Source of the DNA: Rhodopirellula sp.
GTDB taxonomy: Bacteria > Planctomycetota > Planctomycetia > Pirellulales > Pirellulaceae
Reading direction: 5' to 3'
Length of the DNA stretch: 40,926 nt
NCBI GenBank assembly: GCA_002690925.1
Contig: NZGD01000207.1
Coordinates: 1 to 40,926, forward strand
The position numbers and the translations under genes were made by a program. The notes beneath the pieces are model-generated. The model saw only the letters and a list, made by a program, of their open reading frames with translations, did no database searches and was not told the origin of the DNA. This document shows, piece after piece, positions 34,049-40,926 of the stretch (position 1 is the first letter of the stretch; each line of letters opens with the position of its first letter).

Positions 34049-35521
34049 CTACCGCAAAACGGGACAGACATCAAACCACTCACGTTTCTGCTGCCGCATC
34101 CACTCAGATGCCTCATCCGGCCCCCACAAGCCTGTTTGATAGTGATGCAAGGCTGGCGCAGCTGGACTTTTCCAAGCTGCAATGATGGGGTCAATGATTC
34201 CCCACGCAAGTTCGACCTCATCACTGCGAGCAAACAAACTGGCGTCTCCATTGAATGCATCGAGTAGCAAACGCTGGTAGGCGTCTGGCAGGGACTTCCC
34301 TCCGCTTGTTCCCTGAAAACTGAAATCGAGTGTGCTGGTACGCGTCCTCATCTCCGAATCTGGAACCTTGGTTTCAAAATGCATCTGAATGCCTTCTGCC
34401 GGTTGAACTTGAATAACAAGCCGATTTCCGATCGGTGCTTTTGGCATATCCTCGAATAGAATGTAGGGCACTTGCTTGAACTGAATAACAATCTGCGTCG
34501 TCCGGCAGGACATTCCTTTACCGCTTCTCAGATAGAAGGGCACCCCCTGCCATCGCCAATTGTCACAATACAGTTTCAGGACAGCGAAGGTTTCTGTCGT
34601 ACTTCCGGCGGGCACACCTTCCTCATCGAGGTATCCGGCATATTGCCCACGCACGGTGTCAGAGGCGAAATCACCGCCGGTCATTTTGCGCACCCCATGC
34701 AACACCTTGACCTTCTCATCACGCACGAGGGCTGCATCGTAACTTGTCGGTGGCTCCATCGCAGTAATCATCATCAACTGCAGCAGATGATTTTGAAACA
34801 TATCCCGAAGAATGCCAGAGGTATCGTAATAACCCGCTCGTCGACCTATCACCACCTCCTCAGCAACCGTGATTTGAACATGGTCGACATAATTACGATT
34901 CCACACTGGTTCGAAAATACTGTTTGCAAAACGCAACGCAAAAACATTTTGCACCGTTTCCTTGCCGAGGTAATGATCGATTCGATAAATCTGATCTTCG
35001 CGAAAGGAACTGTGGATTGACTGGTTCAATGCCTGGGCGGTTTTCAAATCAGTGCCAAAGGGCTTCTCAATAATGACACGTCGAAAACCCTTTGAATCAT
35101 TGGAAAGTCCTGCTTCCCCCAAATTTCGAATGGCAGTTTCATACAACTGCGGCATGGTAGAGAGGTAATAAACGCGTCCACACTCAGCACAGGATGCATT
35201 CGTTTCGTCCAGCTCGATGGAATCGAGAAAGTTGCCGAGAGCAACGAAATCATCCGGACTCGTAATATCACCGCGTTGGTAGAAAACATTTGCACTAAAG
35301 GCAGCCCATTTTTCATCATCAAATGCATCCTCTGCGTACTGCCTTGTAGTTTCACACAGTGAATCTCGCCATTGCTGGTGCTCAAATGCGCTTCTCGAAA
35401 CGCCAATGATCCTCGAGCCATCCGGCAATCGCCCTTTGATGAAGAGTTGGTAAAGTGCAGGAATTAATTTGCGACTGGTCAAATCTCCGGAAGCACCAAA
35501 GATTACGATTGAATCAGCCAT
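34049..35521 (-). CDS. zwf: Glucose-6-phosphate 1-dehydrogenase
   Basis: A 490-residue enzyme of the usual length. It catalyses NADP-dependent oxidation of glucose 6-phosphate to 6-phosphogluconolactone in the oxidative pentose phosphate pathway. Seen motifs: nucleotide-binding GASGDLTSRK (9-18), EKPFGTDL (153-160) and the catalytic signature RIDHYLGKE (180-188), plus conserved C-terminal elements DAYQRLLLDAFNGDASLFARSDEVELAW and GLWGPDEA. The ATG at 35521 is chosen; an in-frame TTG at 35536 adds five residues. Neither pgl nor gnd is nearby. It is convergent with the TPR lipoprotein gene and lies 139 nt downstream of the FecR-like gene. Confidence 0.96.
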   Translation of the reverse strand: MADSIVIFGASGDLTSRKLIPALYQLFIKGRLPDGSRIIGVSRSAFEHQQWRDSLCETTRQYAEDAFDDEKWAAFSANVFYQRGDITSPDDFVALGNFLDSIELDETNASCAECGRVYYLSTMPQLYETAIRNLGEAGLSNDSKGFRRVIIEKPFGTDLKTAQALNQSIHSSFREDQIYRIDHYLGKETVQNVFALRFANSIFEPVWNRNYVDHVQITVAEEVVIGRRAGYYDTSGILRDMFQNHLLQLMMITAMEPPTSYDAALVRDEKVKVLHGVRKMTGGDFASDTVRGQYAGYLDEEGVPAGSTTETFAVLKLYCDNWRWQGVPFYLRSGKGMSCRTTQIVIQFKQVPYILFEDMPKAPIGNRLVIQVQPAEGIQMHFETKVPDSEMRTRTSTLDFSFQGTSGGKSLPDAYQRLLLDAFNGDASLFARSDEVELAWGIIDPIIAAWKSPAAPALHHYQTGLWGPDEASEWMRQQKREWFDVCPVLR

Positions 35522-35659
35522 TTTACCAACTTTCAAAAAAACACGTGTCGATCCTAACGCTCCTTCGCGCGGCTCAAGCTTACGTGAACGGGAGGCAACT
35601 GGGGAAGGGAGATTGGTCTACTGACACGTTTGTTCAACATTCACAATGATGATAGTGAG

Positions 35660-38074
35660 CTACTCTTTCCAGCGAATTTCTCCCTTCCGCTGCCGCACAC
35701 GCCACTTCTTCATGTATTGCTCTCGTCGTGCCTGACTATCCTGCTCAGCGCGATAGTTAAAGGTCACACCAGTGATCCGACGAAGGTTTTCGAATGCCAA
35801 CACACGTACTGACATGTCTGCTGAGTCAAGATTGTCCAACAACTGCAAATCACTACCATCTGCCAGTTGCTCGTCAGTATACCCCGTTAGCATCCGAAAT
35901 AACTGCACCTCAGCCGCCGCATCCATTTTCTTTATCGCTTGTTGAACCTCTGATGCAGACGCTGGTCCGCGATTGACCCGAGACAACAAAGCGTCGTAAT
36001 GCTGAGGCCAGTACGCTCTCTGCTTTGGATCACTGAAAATACCTGCTCCTCCAAAATACACATCAGATTTTCCCAGTTCGAGTAATGTTCGAGCAGCTAG
36101 ATCAGCCACTTCCGAACGTCGGTATCCCAGCAGTTCTCGCAATCCGATTTCCAGCGATGGCGCGTCACCAAGCATTTCCAATAAATTTTCTTGAGCTTTC
36201 ATCGCGAGAACGTCAGCACCAGCGATCACCTCAGTTGCCCAATCAGGTTCAGCATCGAGTGCCTCCAAACTGGGCTTGTTCCCACCCACCTGAGTCCACT
36301 GATGATCAGATTCAATCTCAAAGGAGAGTCCTCCTACCTCTGCAGTCACATTGCCATTGATAGCGGTCAAGTGACGAACAGCAACATGATTCCGTGCCAA
36401 CAGTGGATCAACGCCCGGTTCGCGAGTGTGGTCCAATTGCATCGCTGCCACGGTATCCGGGGTCGCTAGTTGAAGCCTGGACTTTTCCTCACCCAGTTGA
36501 ACGCAAACAGAGACCTCTGAATTCTCAGAAGAAACCAACAGACGGCCTGAAGCGAGACGCAAGCCCAAGCCTCCTTTTTCGTCAGGTAGCAACATGGCCG
36601 AAGCTGGACCGACTAGCGTGAGCTCCGCGGCAGGGATTGCCAATGTTGCTCGGAAACCAGGAGCAACGACCAGTGGCTGCTGAACCACAACTTCTGCGTC
36701 TTTTTCCAAACGCTGCCATTGGCCTCCGATTTCGACGGCGAGCAACGTATCATTGCTGAGCACCTTGGCTACGAGAACCGGAAGGCTGACGTTTGCATCA
36801 GGCGATTCCTGCTCCATCTCTTCTGGAGACGGACTGACGGCGTCAGGTGGTTGTAGCGAGGGTGGCTGCGGTAGTGGTGGCTTTGACAGTGGTGGTGTTG
36901 TGATCACAGGAGAAGAATCACTGACAATAGCTTCCACTGGCGTGGTGGTTGATGTGCGATCCCCAACTGCATCACCATGGTTCATTTCAGGCTCATTCAC
37001 ATTGACATCACTGCTGTCCAGCACTTTGTTTGCAGACGAAGTGGGTTGTTCCACCCCAGACACAGGGGTTTCAGACACAGGGGTTTCAGCAGACCCGGGC
37101 TCAGCTGATTTATCATCGCCCCCACGAGAGCCGGTATCGCTCGGCGCTATCAATCCAGCCTCGTTTTTGACAGCCTCACCACCGGGATTCAGCGTGGGGT
37201 TCAATTCGTCAATGTTTGCATCACCGCCCCCAGTCGTGCCTACGAACTCGTCGTCCAATGAACTGGATTGTTCACTTGCATTTTCGGTACCTGCCGTCTT
37301 ATTCGAATCAATCAATGGCTGGAAGATTTGCGTCAATGCGTACAACAACACTGCGGTCAAACCGAGCGTGACCAACCAAGGTGTGATTCGTGAGGAGCGA
37401 ATCTGTCCACCATAAACGCTGCTCTCTGATTGAGGATTAACCGGTCGAAAACCAGCGATCGCTGGTTCCGCATTCGCTGCCTGATCGTCCCCCAACTCCC
37501 TCTGCCTGAGTCTAGCAGGAGCGGCCATCACACCCGAGTCTCCGACCCCAACGGGTCTCACCGGCTCCTGAGGAGGTGATGGCGGCACCTCCGCTGACAA
37601 GTCTTGGCTCGATGGAGCATCAAAACTGTTCACGGGTTCGGGAATGGCGAGTGCCGAAAAGCTGCCTGGGTTGTTGCTAATGCCTTTCTGCTCACCAGGC
37701 AACTGATAAATTCGATCACGTAGCACTACCGGCACACTCGCGGGATTCTCCAACACCATCGTCAGAATCTGGTGGCACGCAGCGGCTTCAGCAAGGTGCG
37801 GATCAGAATCAAGGCAAGCACGCTCAACCTCAGCGACCTGCTCTACAGGTAGCGTGCTATCCAAGTATTCACAAATGACATTCGCTTCCTCGACTGGACC
37901 ACGTGCCAAGGGCGAAGGTGCATGCAAGTCAGATTGCGCCAGCAACCCACGAATCCGCTGCACCATCTGCGTGGCAAAGCCACTTTCTGCCAGCTTGATC
38001 TTCAATAATTCCGCATCTTGGGGATCCAAGGTGTTGTCGAGATACGCCAGCAGAGTTCGCAGTGTCAGTCTCAT
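35660..38074 (-). CDS. Membrane protein with anti-sigma-like N-terminus and FecR-like domain
   Basis: An 804-residue protein from the ATG at 38074; an in-frame start at 38125 adds a stretch without family character. The cytoplasmic N-terminus resembles anti-sigma-type helical modules (LRTLLAYLDNTLDPQDAELLKIKLAESGFATQMVQRI; second copy CEYLDSTLPVEQVAEVERACLDSDPHLAEAAACHQIL). A membrane helix lies at about 227-247. A long Pro/Ser/Thr/Asp-rich extracytoplasmic linker holds a 15-nt tandem repeat. A FecR-like beta domain follows (about 445-620), and then a HEAT-like helical end (YRRSEVADLAARTLLELGKSDV; MSVRVLAFENLRRITG). I infer a sensor or scaffold role across the membrane. No sigma factor gene is adjacent in the window. 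Confidence 0.75.
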   Translation of the reverse strand: MRLTLRTLLAYLDNTLDPQDAELLKIKLAESGFATQMVQRIRGLLAQSDLHAPSPLARGPVEEANVICEYLDSTLPVEQVAEVERACLDSDPHLAEAAACHQILTMVLENPASVPVVLRDRIYQLPGEQKGISNNPGSFSALAIPEPVNSFDAPSSQDLSAEVPPSPPQEPVRPVGVGDSGVMAAPARLRQRELGDDQAANAEPAIAGFRPVNPQSESSVYGGQIRSSRITPWLVTLGLTAVLLYALTQIFQPLIDSNKTAGTENASEQSSSLDDEFVGTTGGGDANIDELNPTLNPGGEAVKNEAGLIAPSDTGSRGGDDKSAEPGSAETPVSETPVSGVEQPTSSANKVLDSSDVNVNEPEMNHGDAVGDRTSTTTPVEAIVSDSSPVITTPPLSKPPLPQPPSLQPPDAVSPSPEEMEQESPDANVSLPVLVAKVLSNDTLLAVEIGGQWQRLEKDAEVVVQQPLVVAPGFRATLAIPAAELTLVGPASAMLLPDEKGGLGLRLASGRLLVSSENSEVSVCVQLGEEKSRLQLATPDTVAAMQLDHTREPGVDPLLARNHVAVRHLTAINGNVTAEVGGLSFEIESDHQWTQVGGNKPSLEALDAEPDWATEVIAGADVLAMKAQENLLEMLGDAPSLEIGLRELLGYRRSEVADLAARTLLELGKSDVYFGGAGIFSDPKQRAYWPQHYDALLSRVNRGPASASEVQQAIKKMDAAAEVQLFRMLTGYTDEQLADGSDLQLLDNLDSADMSVRVLAFENLRRITGVTFNYRAEQDSQARREQYMKKWRVRQRKGEIRWKE
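37057..37086 (-). repeat. Perfect 15-nt in-frame tandem repeat in the linker
   Basis: CAGACACAGGGGTTT occurs at 37057-37071 and 37072-37086 without mismatch. It encodes a repeated E-T-P-V-S in the disordered linker, so copy changes would keep the frame. Confidence 0.95.
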
Positions 38075-38160
38075 CAGACAGATCCAGGCAACATGGAGAT
38101 TCAAAAACAGCTGGCAAAATACCACCCTGTCCTATTGTTAGTGACACTCAGTCTTTTCAG

Positions 38161-38184
38161 CCGTGCAAAAATTTTGCAAAACGG
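38161..38184. promoter_or_regulatory. Inverted repeat in divergent promoter region
   Basis: TGCAAAAATTTTGCA (38164-38178) is a 15-bp palindrome with a single central base. Flanking CCGT (38161-38164) and ACGG (38181-38184) extend the symmetry with a small offset. It lies midway between the starts of the FecR-like gene (38074, minus) and the cyanophycinase-like gene (38282, plus), a natural site for a shared operator. The AT-rich centre could also overlap promoter elements. Confidence 0.45.
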
Positions 38185-38281
38185 TCAAATTTTTTTCAGA
38201 ATCAATATCACATGCTCTCTTCAGAAAAGCCAAAACAGCAGGGGATCAAGGTCATTCCGAAGCTATCCAGGAGAGTAAGAT

Positions 38282-40036
38282 GTGGGACTGAACTATCGCT
38301 CTATTTTTGACTCTTTCCAATCGGAATTGACTTTGACCCTTCATTCCCACCAAGACACTGATAGAAACTGGAAACCGGCAGAGCGAGCGACCAAACTGAA
38401 CTTGCTTTTCTCGGTATGCATTGGCTTCTGGATTGCCGGTCCCGCTTCCTGCATCTGCACAACGGGAACGGGGCAAACTCCTCCGTCACCCTCGCCAACG
38501 GTCCCCCAAGAGCTCGACTCTCGTGGTATCCGAGGTTCATTGATCATCTCCGGAGGCGGCACACCCGCTCCCGTTATCAAAGATCGATTCCTCGCATTAG
38601 CGGGTAACTCAGAAGCCAACCTGGTCATCATTCCTACTGCCAGCTTGACTGCTGACGGAAACGCCAAAGACCATGCCGCAGCATGGCGAGACGCAAACCT
38701 GTCTAAAATCACGATCCTACACACAAGGGACCGCAAAAAAGCTGACGACCCTGCATTCGTCGCCCCCTTGAAGTCGGCATCAGCCGTCTGGATCTCAGGT
38801 GGTAGTCAAACCCGTTTGTCAGACGCCTACGTCGGCACGCTTGTTGAAGCAGAGTTACATGCACTGCTGACGCGTGGTGGAGTGATCGGTGGGACCTCTG
38901 CCGGCGCCGCCATCATGTCACGTGACATGATTGCCAGTGGCAAAAGCGAACCACGGATGGGTACAGGATTTGGGTTCCTGCCTTACAGCATTATCGATCA
39001 GCATTTTCTAACCAGAAACCGACAAACGCGATCACTCAAAGCCGTAGAAGAGCATCCAGGTCGATTTGGGCTCGGGATTGATGAGGGCACAGCGTTGGAA
39101 GTGAGGGGCAGACTCATGCGAGTCATTGGAAATTCTACGGTCACCGTTACGCTTGGGCCCTCTCCTAACCGAGAAGCCAAAACCACCGTAGCTCCCGCTG
39201 ACGCCATCATGGACCTCACCAGCCTGAGACGGGCAGCGATCGCCCGCGCGGGTCCGCTTTTCCCGCCTGCCAAAACATCACCACCCTTCGTTGCCAAGGG
39301 AGCCTTGCTGATCATAGGTGGCGGTGGCGTAACGCCAAATATGGTTGACAGTTTTGTCCAATCCGCTGGCGGCAAGGAAGCTCATCTTGTAGTCCTACCC
39401 ACCGCTTTGGATGACTCCACAGCGCGACAAAGTGGCATTCCACCGTTTCTTACAGAGCTCAATGTCAAAAGCATGACCGTTCTACCGCAGCGTTGGCGGG
39501 AGGAAGTCAGTGGTCCTGTCTTCACAGAAGCACTCGAGAAAGCAACCGGCATCTGGTTCGGTGGCGGACGCCAGTGGCGGTTCGTTGATGCTTATGAAAA
39601 CACCAAAGCTGTTGAACTTTTCAAGGCAGTACTGGAACGCGGAGGAATCATCGCTGGAAGCTCAGCGGGAGCATCGATTCAAGCAGAGTACATGGTGCGG
39701 GGAGACCCAATGGGCAATCGGGTCGTCATGGCAGAAGGTTATGAACGCGGGCTGGGTTTCCTGAAGGGTGTTGCCATTGATCAACACTTAACCCAACGTG
39801 GTCGTTTGAAAGACTTACGTACTGTCGTAAAGCTTTTTCCGCAATTGCTGGGCATCGGACTTGATGAAAGCACTGGAATCCTCGTTAGGAATTCAAAGGC
39901 GAAAGTGCTCGGGGAAAATGCAGTGTTTTTTCTCGCTCCCAACTCAGACAGCGAGTTGCGACTCATTGAAGGACAGGTTTACGACCTCGAGAAACATCAA
40001 GCAACCCAACCTGTTGTTAGCGAAGAAATCCGATAA
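38282..40036 (+). CDS. Exported double-domain cyanophycinase-like (peptidase S51) protein
   Basis: A 584-residue protein from the GTG at 38282, which has AGGAG (38269-38273) 8 nt upstream. A 35-residue hydrophilic stretch precedes a hydrophobic export signal (about 40-57). Two S51 domains follow. Domain 1 (about 84-310) has GGSQ, the nucleophile Ser206 in GTSAGA, DQH (239-241) and DE (267-268). Domain 2 (about 338-575) has GGGRQ, Ser461 in GSSAGA, DQH (500-502) and DE (528-529). Both copies keep the serine, histidine and acidic residues, so both may be active. Cyanophycinase cleaves the Asp-Arg storage polymer cyanophycin to dipeptides; extracellular versions allow use of external polymer. 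Substrate here is inferred. No cyanophycin synthetase is present in the window. Confidence 0.87.
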   Translation: MGLNYRSIFDSFQSELTLTLHSHQDTDRNWKPAERATKLNLLFSVCIGFWIAGPASCICTTGTGQTPPSPSPTVPQELDSRGIRGSLIISGGGTPAPVIKDRFLALAGNSEANLVIIPTASLTADGNAKDHAAAWRDANLSKITILHTRDRKKADDPAFVAPLKSASAVWISGGSQTRLSDAYVGTLVEAELHALLTRGGVIGGTSAGAAIMSRDMIASGKSEPRMGTGFGFLPYSIIDQHFLTRNRQTRSLKAVEEHPGRFGLGIDEGTALEVRGRLMRVIGNSTVTVTLGPSPNREAKTTVAPADAIMDLTSLRRAAIARAGPLFPPAKTSPPFVAKGALLIIGGGGVTPNMVDSFVQSAGGKEAHLVVLPTALDDSTARQSGIPPFLTELNVKSMTVLPQRWREEVSGPVFTEALEKATGIWFGGGRQWRFVDAYENTKAVELFKAVLERGGIIAGSSAGASIQAEYMVRGDPMGNRVVMAEGYERGLGFLKGVAIDQHLTQRGRLKDLRTVVKLFPQLLGIGLDESTGILVRNSKAKVLGENAVFFLAPNSDSELRLIEGQVYDLEKHQATQPVVSEEIR

Positions 40037-40212
40037 CTACCACTTGAACTGCTGCGGATCTGCCATGTCGGCACAAACCAACCACCCTGCCTTCAAGCGT
40101 GGCCAATATGCTGAAAAAAACCTTGCAAAGCTCCACGGCACGGGTGAACCTTGATCACTGTAGGAACAGCTGTTTGGTTTGCTTGACCCGATTGGGTCAC
40201 AAGTGGTGAGTC

Positions 40213-40620
40213 ATGATCACAATCACATCTCCTTCGTCCTTGAACGCCGATGTACCGGCAGTTTTACAAGTTGCAGGCCGTCTTGATTCGCAAGCTTCTG
40301 TTGCACTACTTGGATCGGTACAGAGGCTGATCGAGGAAGAGAAGCACGAAATCATCATCGATTTTGACAAGCTCGAAATCGTCTCCAGCGAAGGCTTGGC
40401 TGCCTTGATTCAGTCCAAAAGCCAATTGAGAAAACTCAATGGTGCACTGCGACTCGCAAACTTACATGGGCCAGTGCTCGAGGTATTTCAATTGGTGCAC
40501 TTTGATCGCCTCTTCGATTTACATCCCAGCATTGAAGAAGCGGTGGAGCAGTTTGCGACGGATCGCAAAACCCCCTGCGACGACTCCAGTGATCGCCTCG
40601 GTGGCTTCACGCCACGTTAA
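40213..40620 (+). CDS. STAS-domain anti-sigma factor antagonist-like protein
   Basis: A 135-residue cytoplasmic protein with a STAS fold: LQVAGRLDSQASVALLGSVQRLI, then HEIIIDFDKLEIVSSEGLAALIQSKSQLRKLNG and LRLANLHGPVLEVFQLVHFDRLFDLHPSIEEAVEQF. The loop that usually reads D-S-x-G is here S-S-E-G (58-61): the phosphorylatable serine (Ser59) is kept, the preceding aspartate is not. Such proteins bind anti-sigma kinases in partner-switching systems; no RsbW/RsbU-type partner lies in the window. A short Ser/Asp-rich tail follows. It lies 177 nt after the cyanophycinase-like gene. Confidence 0.88.
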   Translation: MITITSPSSLNADVPAVLQVAGRLDSQASVALLGSVQRLIEEEKHEIIIDFDKLEIVSSEGLAALIQSKSQLRKLNGALRLANLHGPVLEVFQLVHFDRLFDLHPSIEEAVEQFATDRKTPCDDSSDRLGGFTPR

Positions 40621-40717
40621 TTCGTGAAGCGGTTTTTCGATCTTAGGATCAAATGATGCGTCGTTCAATCTACATGGCTAAGTGCTGGTATAAATACCTC
40701 GTCTAGCAGCTTTCGAA

Positions 40718-40735
40718 GCGGTCCAGTGGGGCCGC
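40718..40735. terminator. Hairpin downstream of the STAS gene
   Basis: Arms GCGGTCC (40718-40724) and GGGCCGC (40729-40735) pair over 7 bp (one G-U) with loop AGTG, followed by CTTTG. It could end the STAS transcript, but it lies 98 nt after the stop and has a poor T-tract. Confidence 0.3.
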
Positions 40736-40834
40736 CTTTGCCCATGACCAGGCTGACGCGAGACTAATGAGAAGTCGGCCCGGGGTGTTGGTGGCACTGA
40801 TGGGGGCACTTTTCATCGCAGAGAAGCTACGGAA

Positions 40835-40869
40835 CCCGCGACACCTGGTTTAGTCCAGTGTGTTGCGGG
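40835..40869 (-). terminator. Strong hairpin 14 nt beyond the tRNA-Lys 3' end
   Basis: Plus-strand arm 40835-40848 (CCCGCGACACCTGG) pairs with 40855-40869 (CCAG-t-GTGTTGCGGG) over 14 bp including one wobble pair, with one bulged base and a 6-nt loop. On the minus strand it follows the tRNA-Lys directly, so a role in tRNA transcript termination or 3' end processing is likely. No long U-tract follows (TTCC). Confidence 0.55.
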
Positions 40870-40882
40870 GGTGCTAAAGAAG

Positions 40883-40926
40883 TGAGGGTGCAGGGGCTCG
40901 AACCCTGGACCTACGGATTAAAAGTC
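40883..40926 (-). tRNA. tRNA-Lys (anticodon UUU), 3' part; 5' part outside window
   Basis: Read on the minus strand: C32-U33, anticodon TTT (40922-40920), A37-A38, anticodon stem 3' arm TCCGT, 5-nt variable loop AGGTC, T-stem CAGGG / CCCTG around the loop TTCGAGC (40902-40896), acceptor 3' strand CACCCTC (40890-40884) and discriminator A (40883). CCA is not encoded (CTT follows). The D-arm and 5' acceptor strand lie beyond the window end, so the gene is partial. Confidence 0.88.

Noticed and set aside
34472..35020. Plus-strand ORF of 182 codons
   Set aside because: It is antisense to zwf, whose catalytic motifs are intact.
36753..37415. Plus-strand ORF of 220 codons, Ser/Gly-rich
   Set aside because: It is antisense to the Pro/Ser/Thr-rich linker of the FecR-like protein; low-complexity DNA keeps the opposite frame open.
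1..40926. CRISPR arrays, insertion sequences, transposases, phage genes
   Set aside because: No regularly spaced short repeats, no transposase or integrase motifs, and no terminal inverted repeats with target duplications were seen; the window looks like stable chromosomal sequence apart from short tandem duplications.

Overview
The window reads as chromosomal DNA of a planctomycete, most likely a Pirellulaceae-type marine lineage. Evidence: prepilin-like DUF1559 proteins with the H-X9-DG tail, a giant secreted protein with a LEPR-XLL-like N-terminus, PVC-type cytochromes with a DUF6797-like domain, planctomycete helical repeat modules, moderate GC and weak or absent Shine-Dalgarno sites at many genes. 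All family names here come from reading translated sequence by eye; no database search was run.

Layout. (1) 1-3461, minus: N-terminal 1153 residues of a very large secreted metalloprotease/adhesin, cut by the window edge. (2) 4109-8674, plus: a diheme c-type cytochrome/beta-propeller dehydrogenase-like protein followed by a Tat-exported beta-propeller protein. (3) 8818-11078, minus: a PaaK-like adenylate-forming ligase, a DUF971 protein and a doubtful small ORF. (4) 11443-14364, plus: two tandem paralogous DUF1559 pseudopilin-like proteins, closed by a strong terminator hairpin at 14420-14449. (5) 14493-19988, plus: a DUF1573 protein, a zinc-ribbon/PilM fusion whose PilM motifs are out of order, and a DUF1559 lipoprotein overlapping it by ATGA. 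(6) 20235-21596: RuvX and two small minus-strand planctomycete-type proteins. (7) 21830-33861, plus: a type II secretion operon in the order gspD-E-F-G-H-I-J-K-C-L-M plus a TPR lipoprotein, mostly with overlapping or abutting genes. (8) 34049-38074, minus: glucose-6-phosphate dehydrogenase and a membrane-anchored anti-sigma/FecR-like protein. (9) 38282-40620, plus: a double-domain cyanophycinase-like exported protein and a STAS-domain protein. (10) 40883 to the end, minus: the 3' part of tRNA-Lys(UUU), with a strong hairpin just beyond it.

How it may work together (inference): regions 4, 5 and 7 hold prepilin-like proteins, a PilM-type ATPase and a nearly complete T2SS. They may form one envelope export/pseudopilus module. 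Large LEPR-XLL proteins such as the one at the left edge are plausible cargo. No prepilin peptidase (GspO) or GspN is present in the window.

The most unusual observation is the apparent circular permutation of the PilM domain in the 715-residue protein at 15721-17868. Other points worth checking are the start of gspE, Ala at the prepilin -1 position, structured leaders, and several short perfect tandem duplications.
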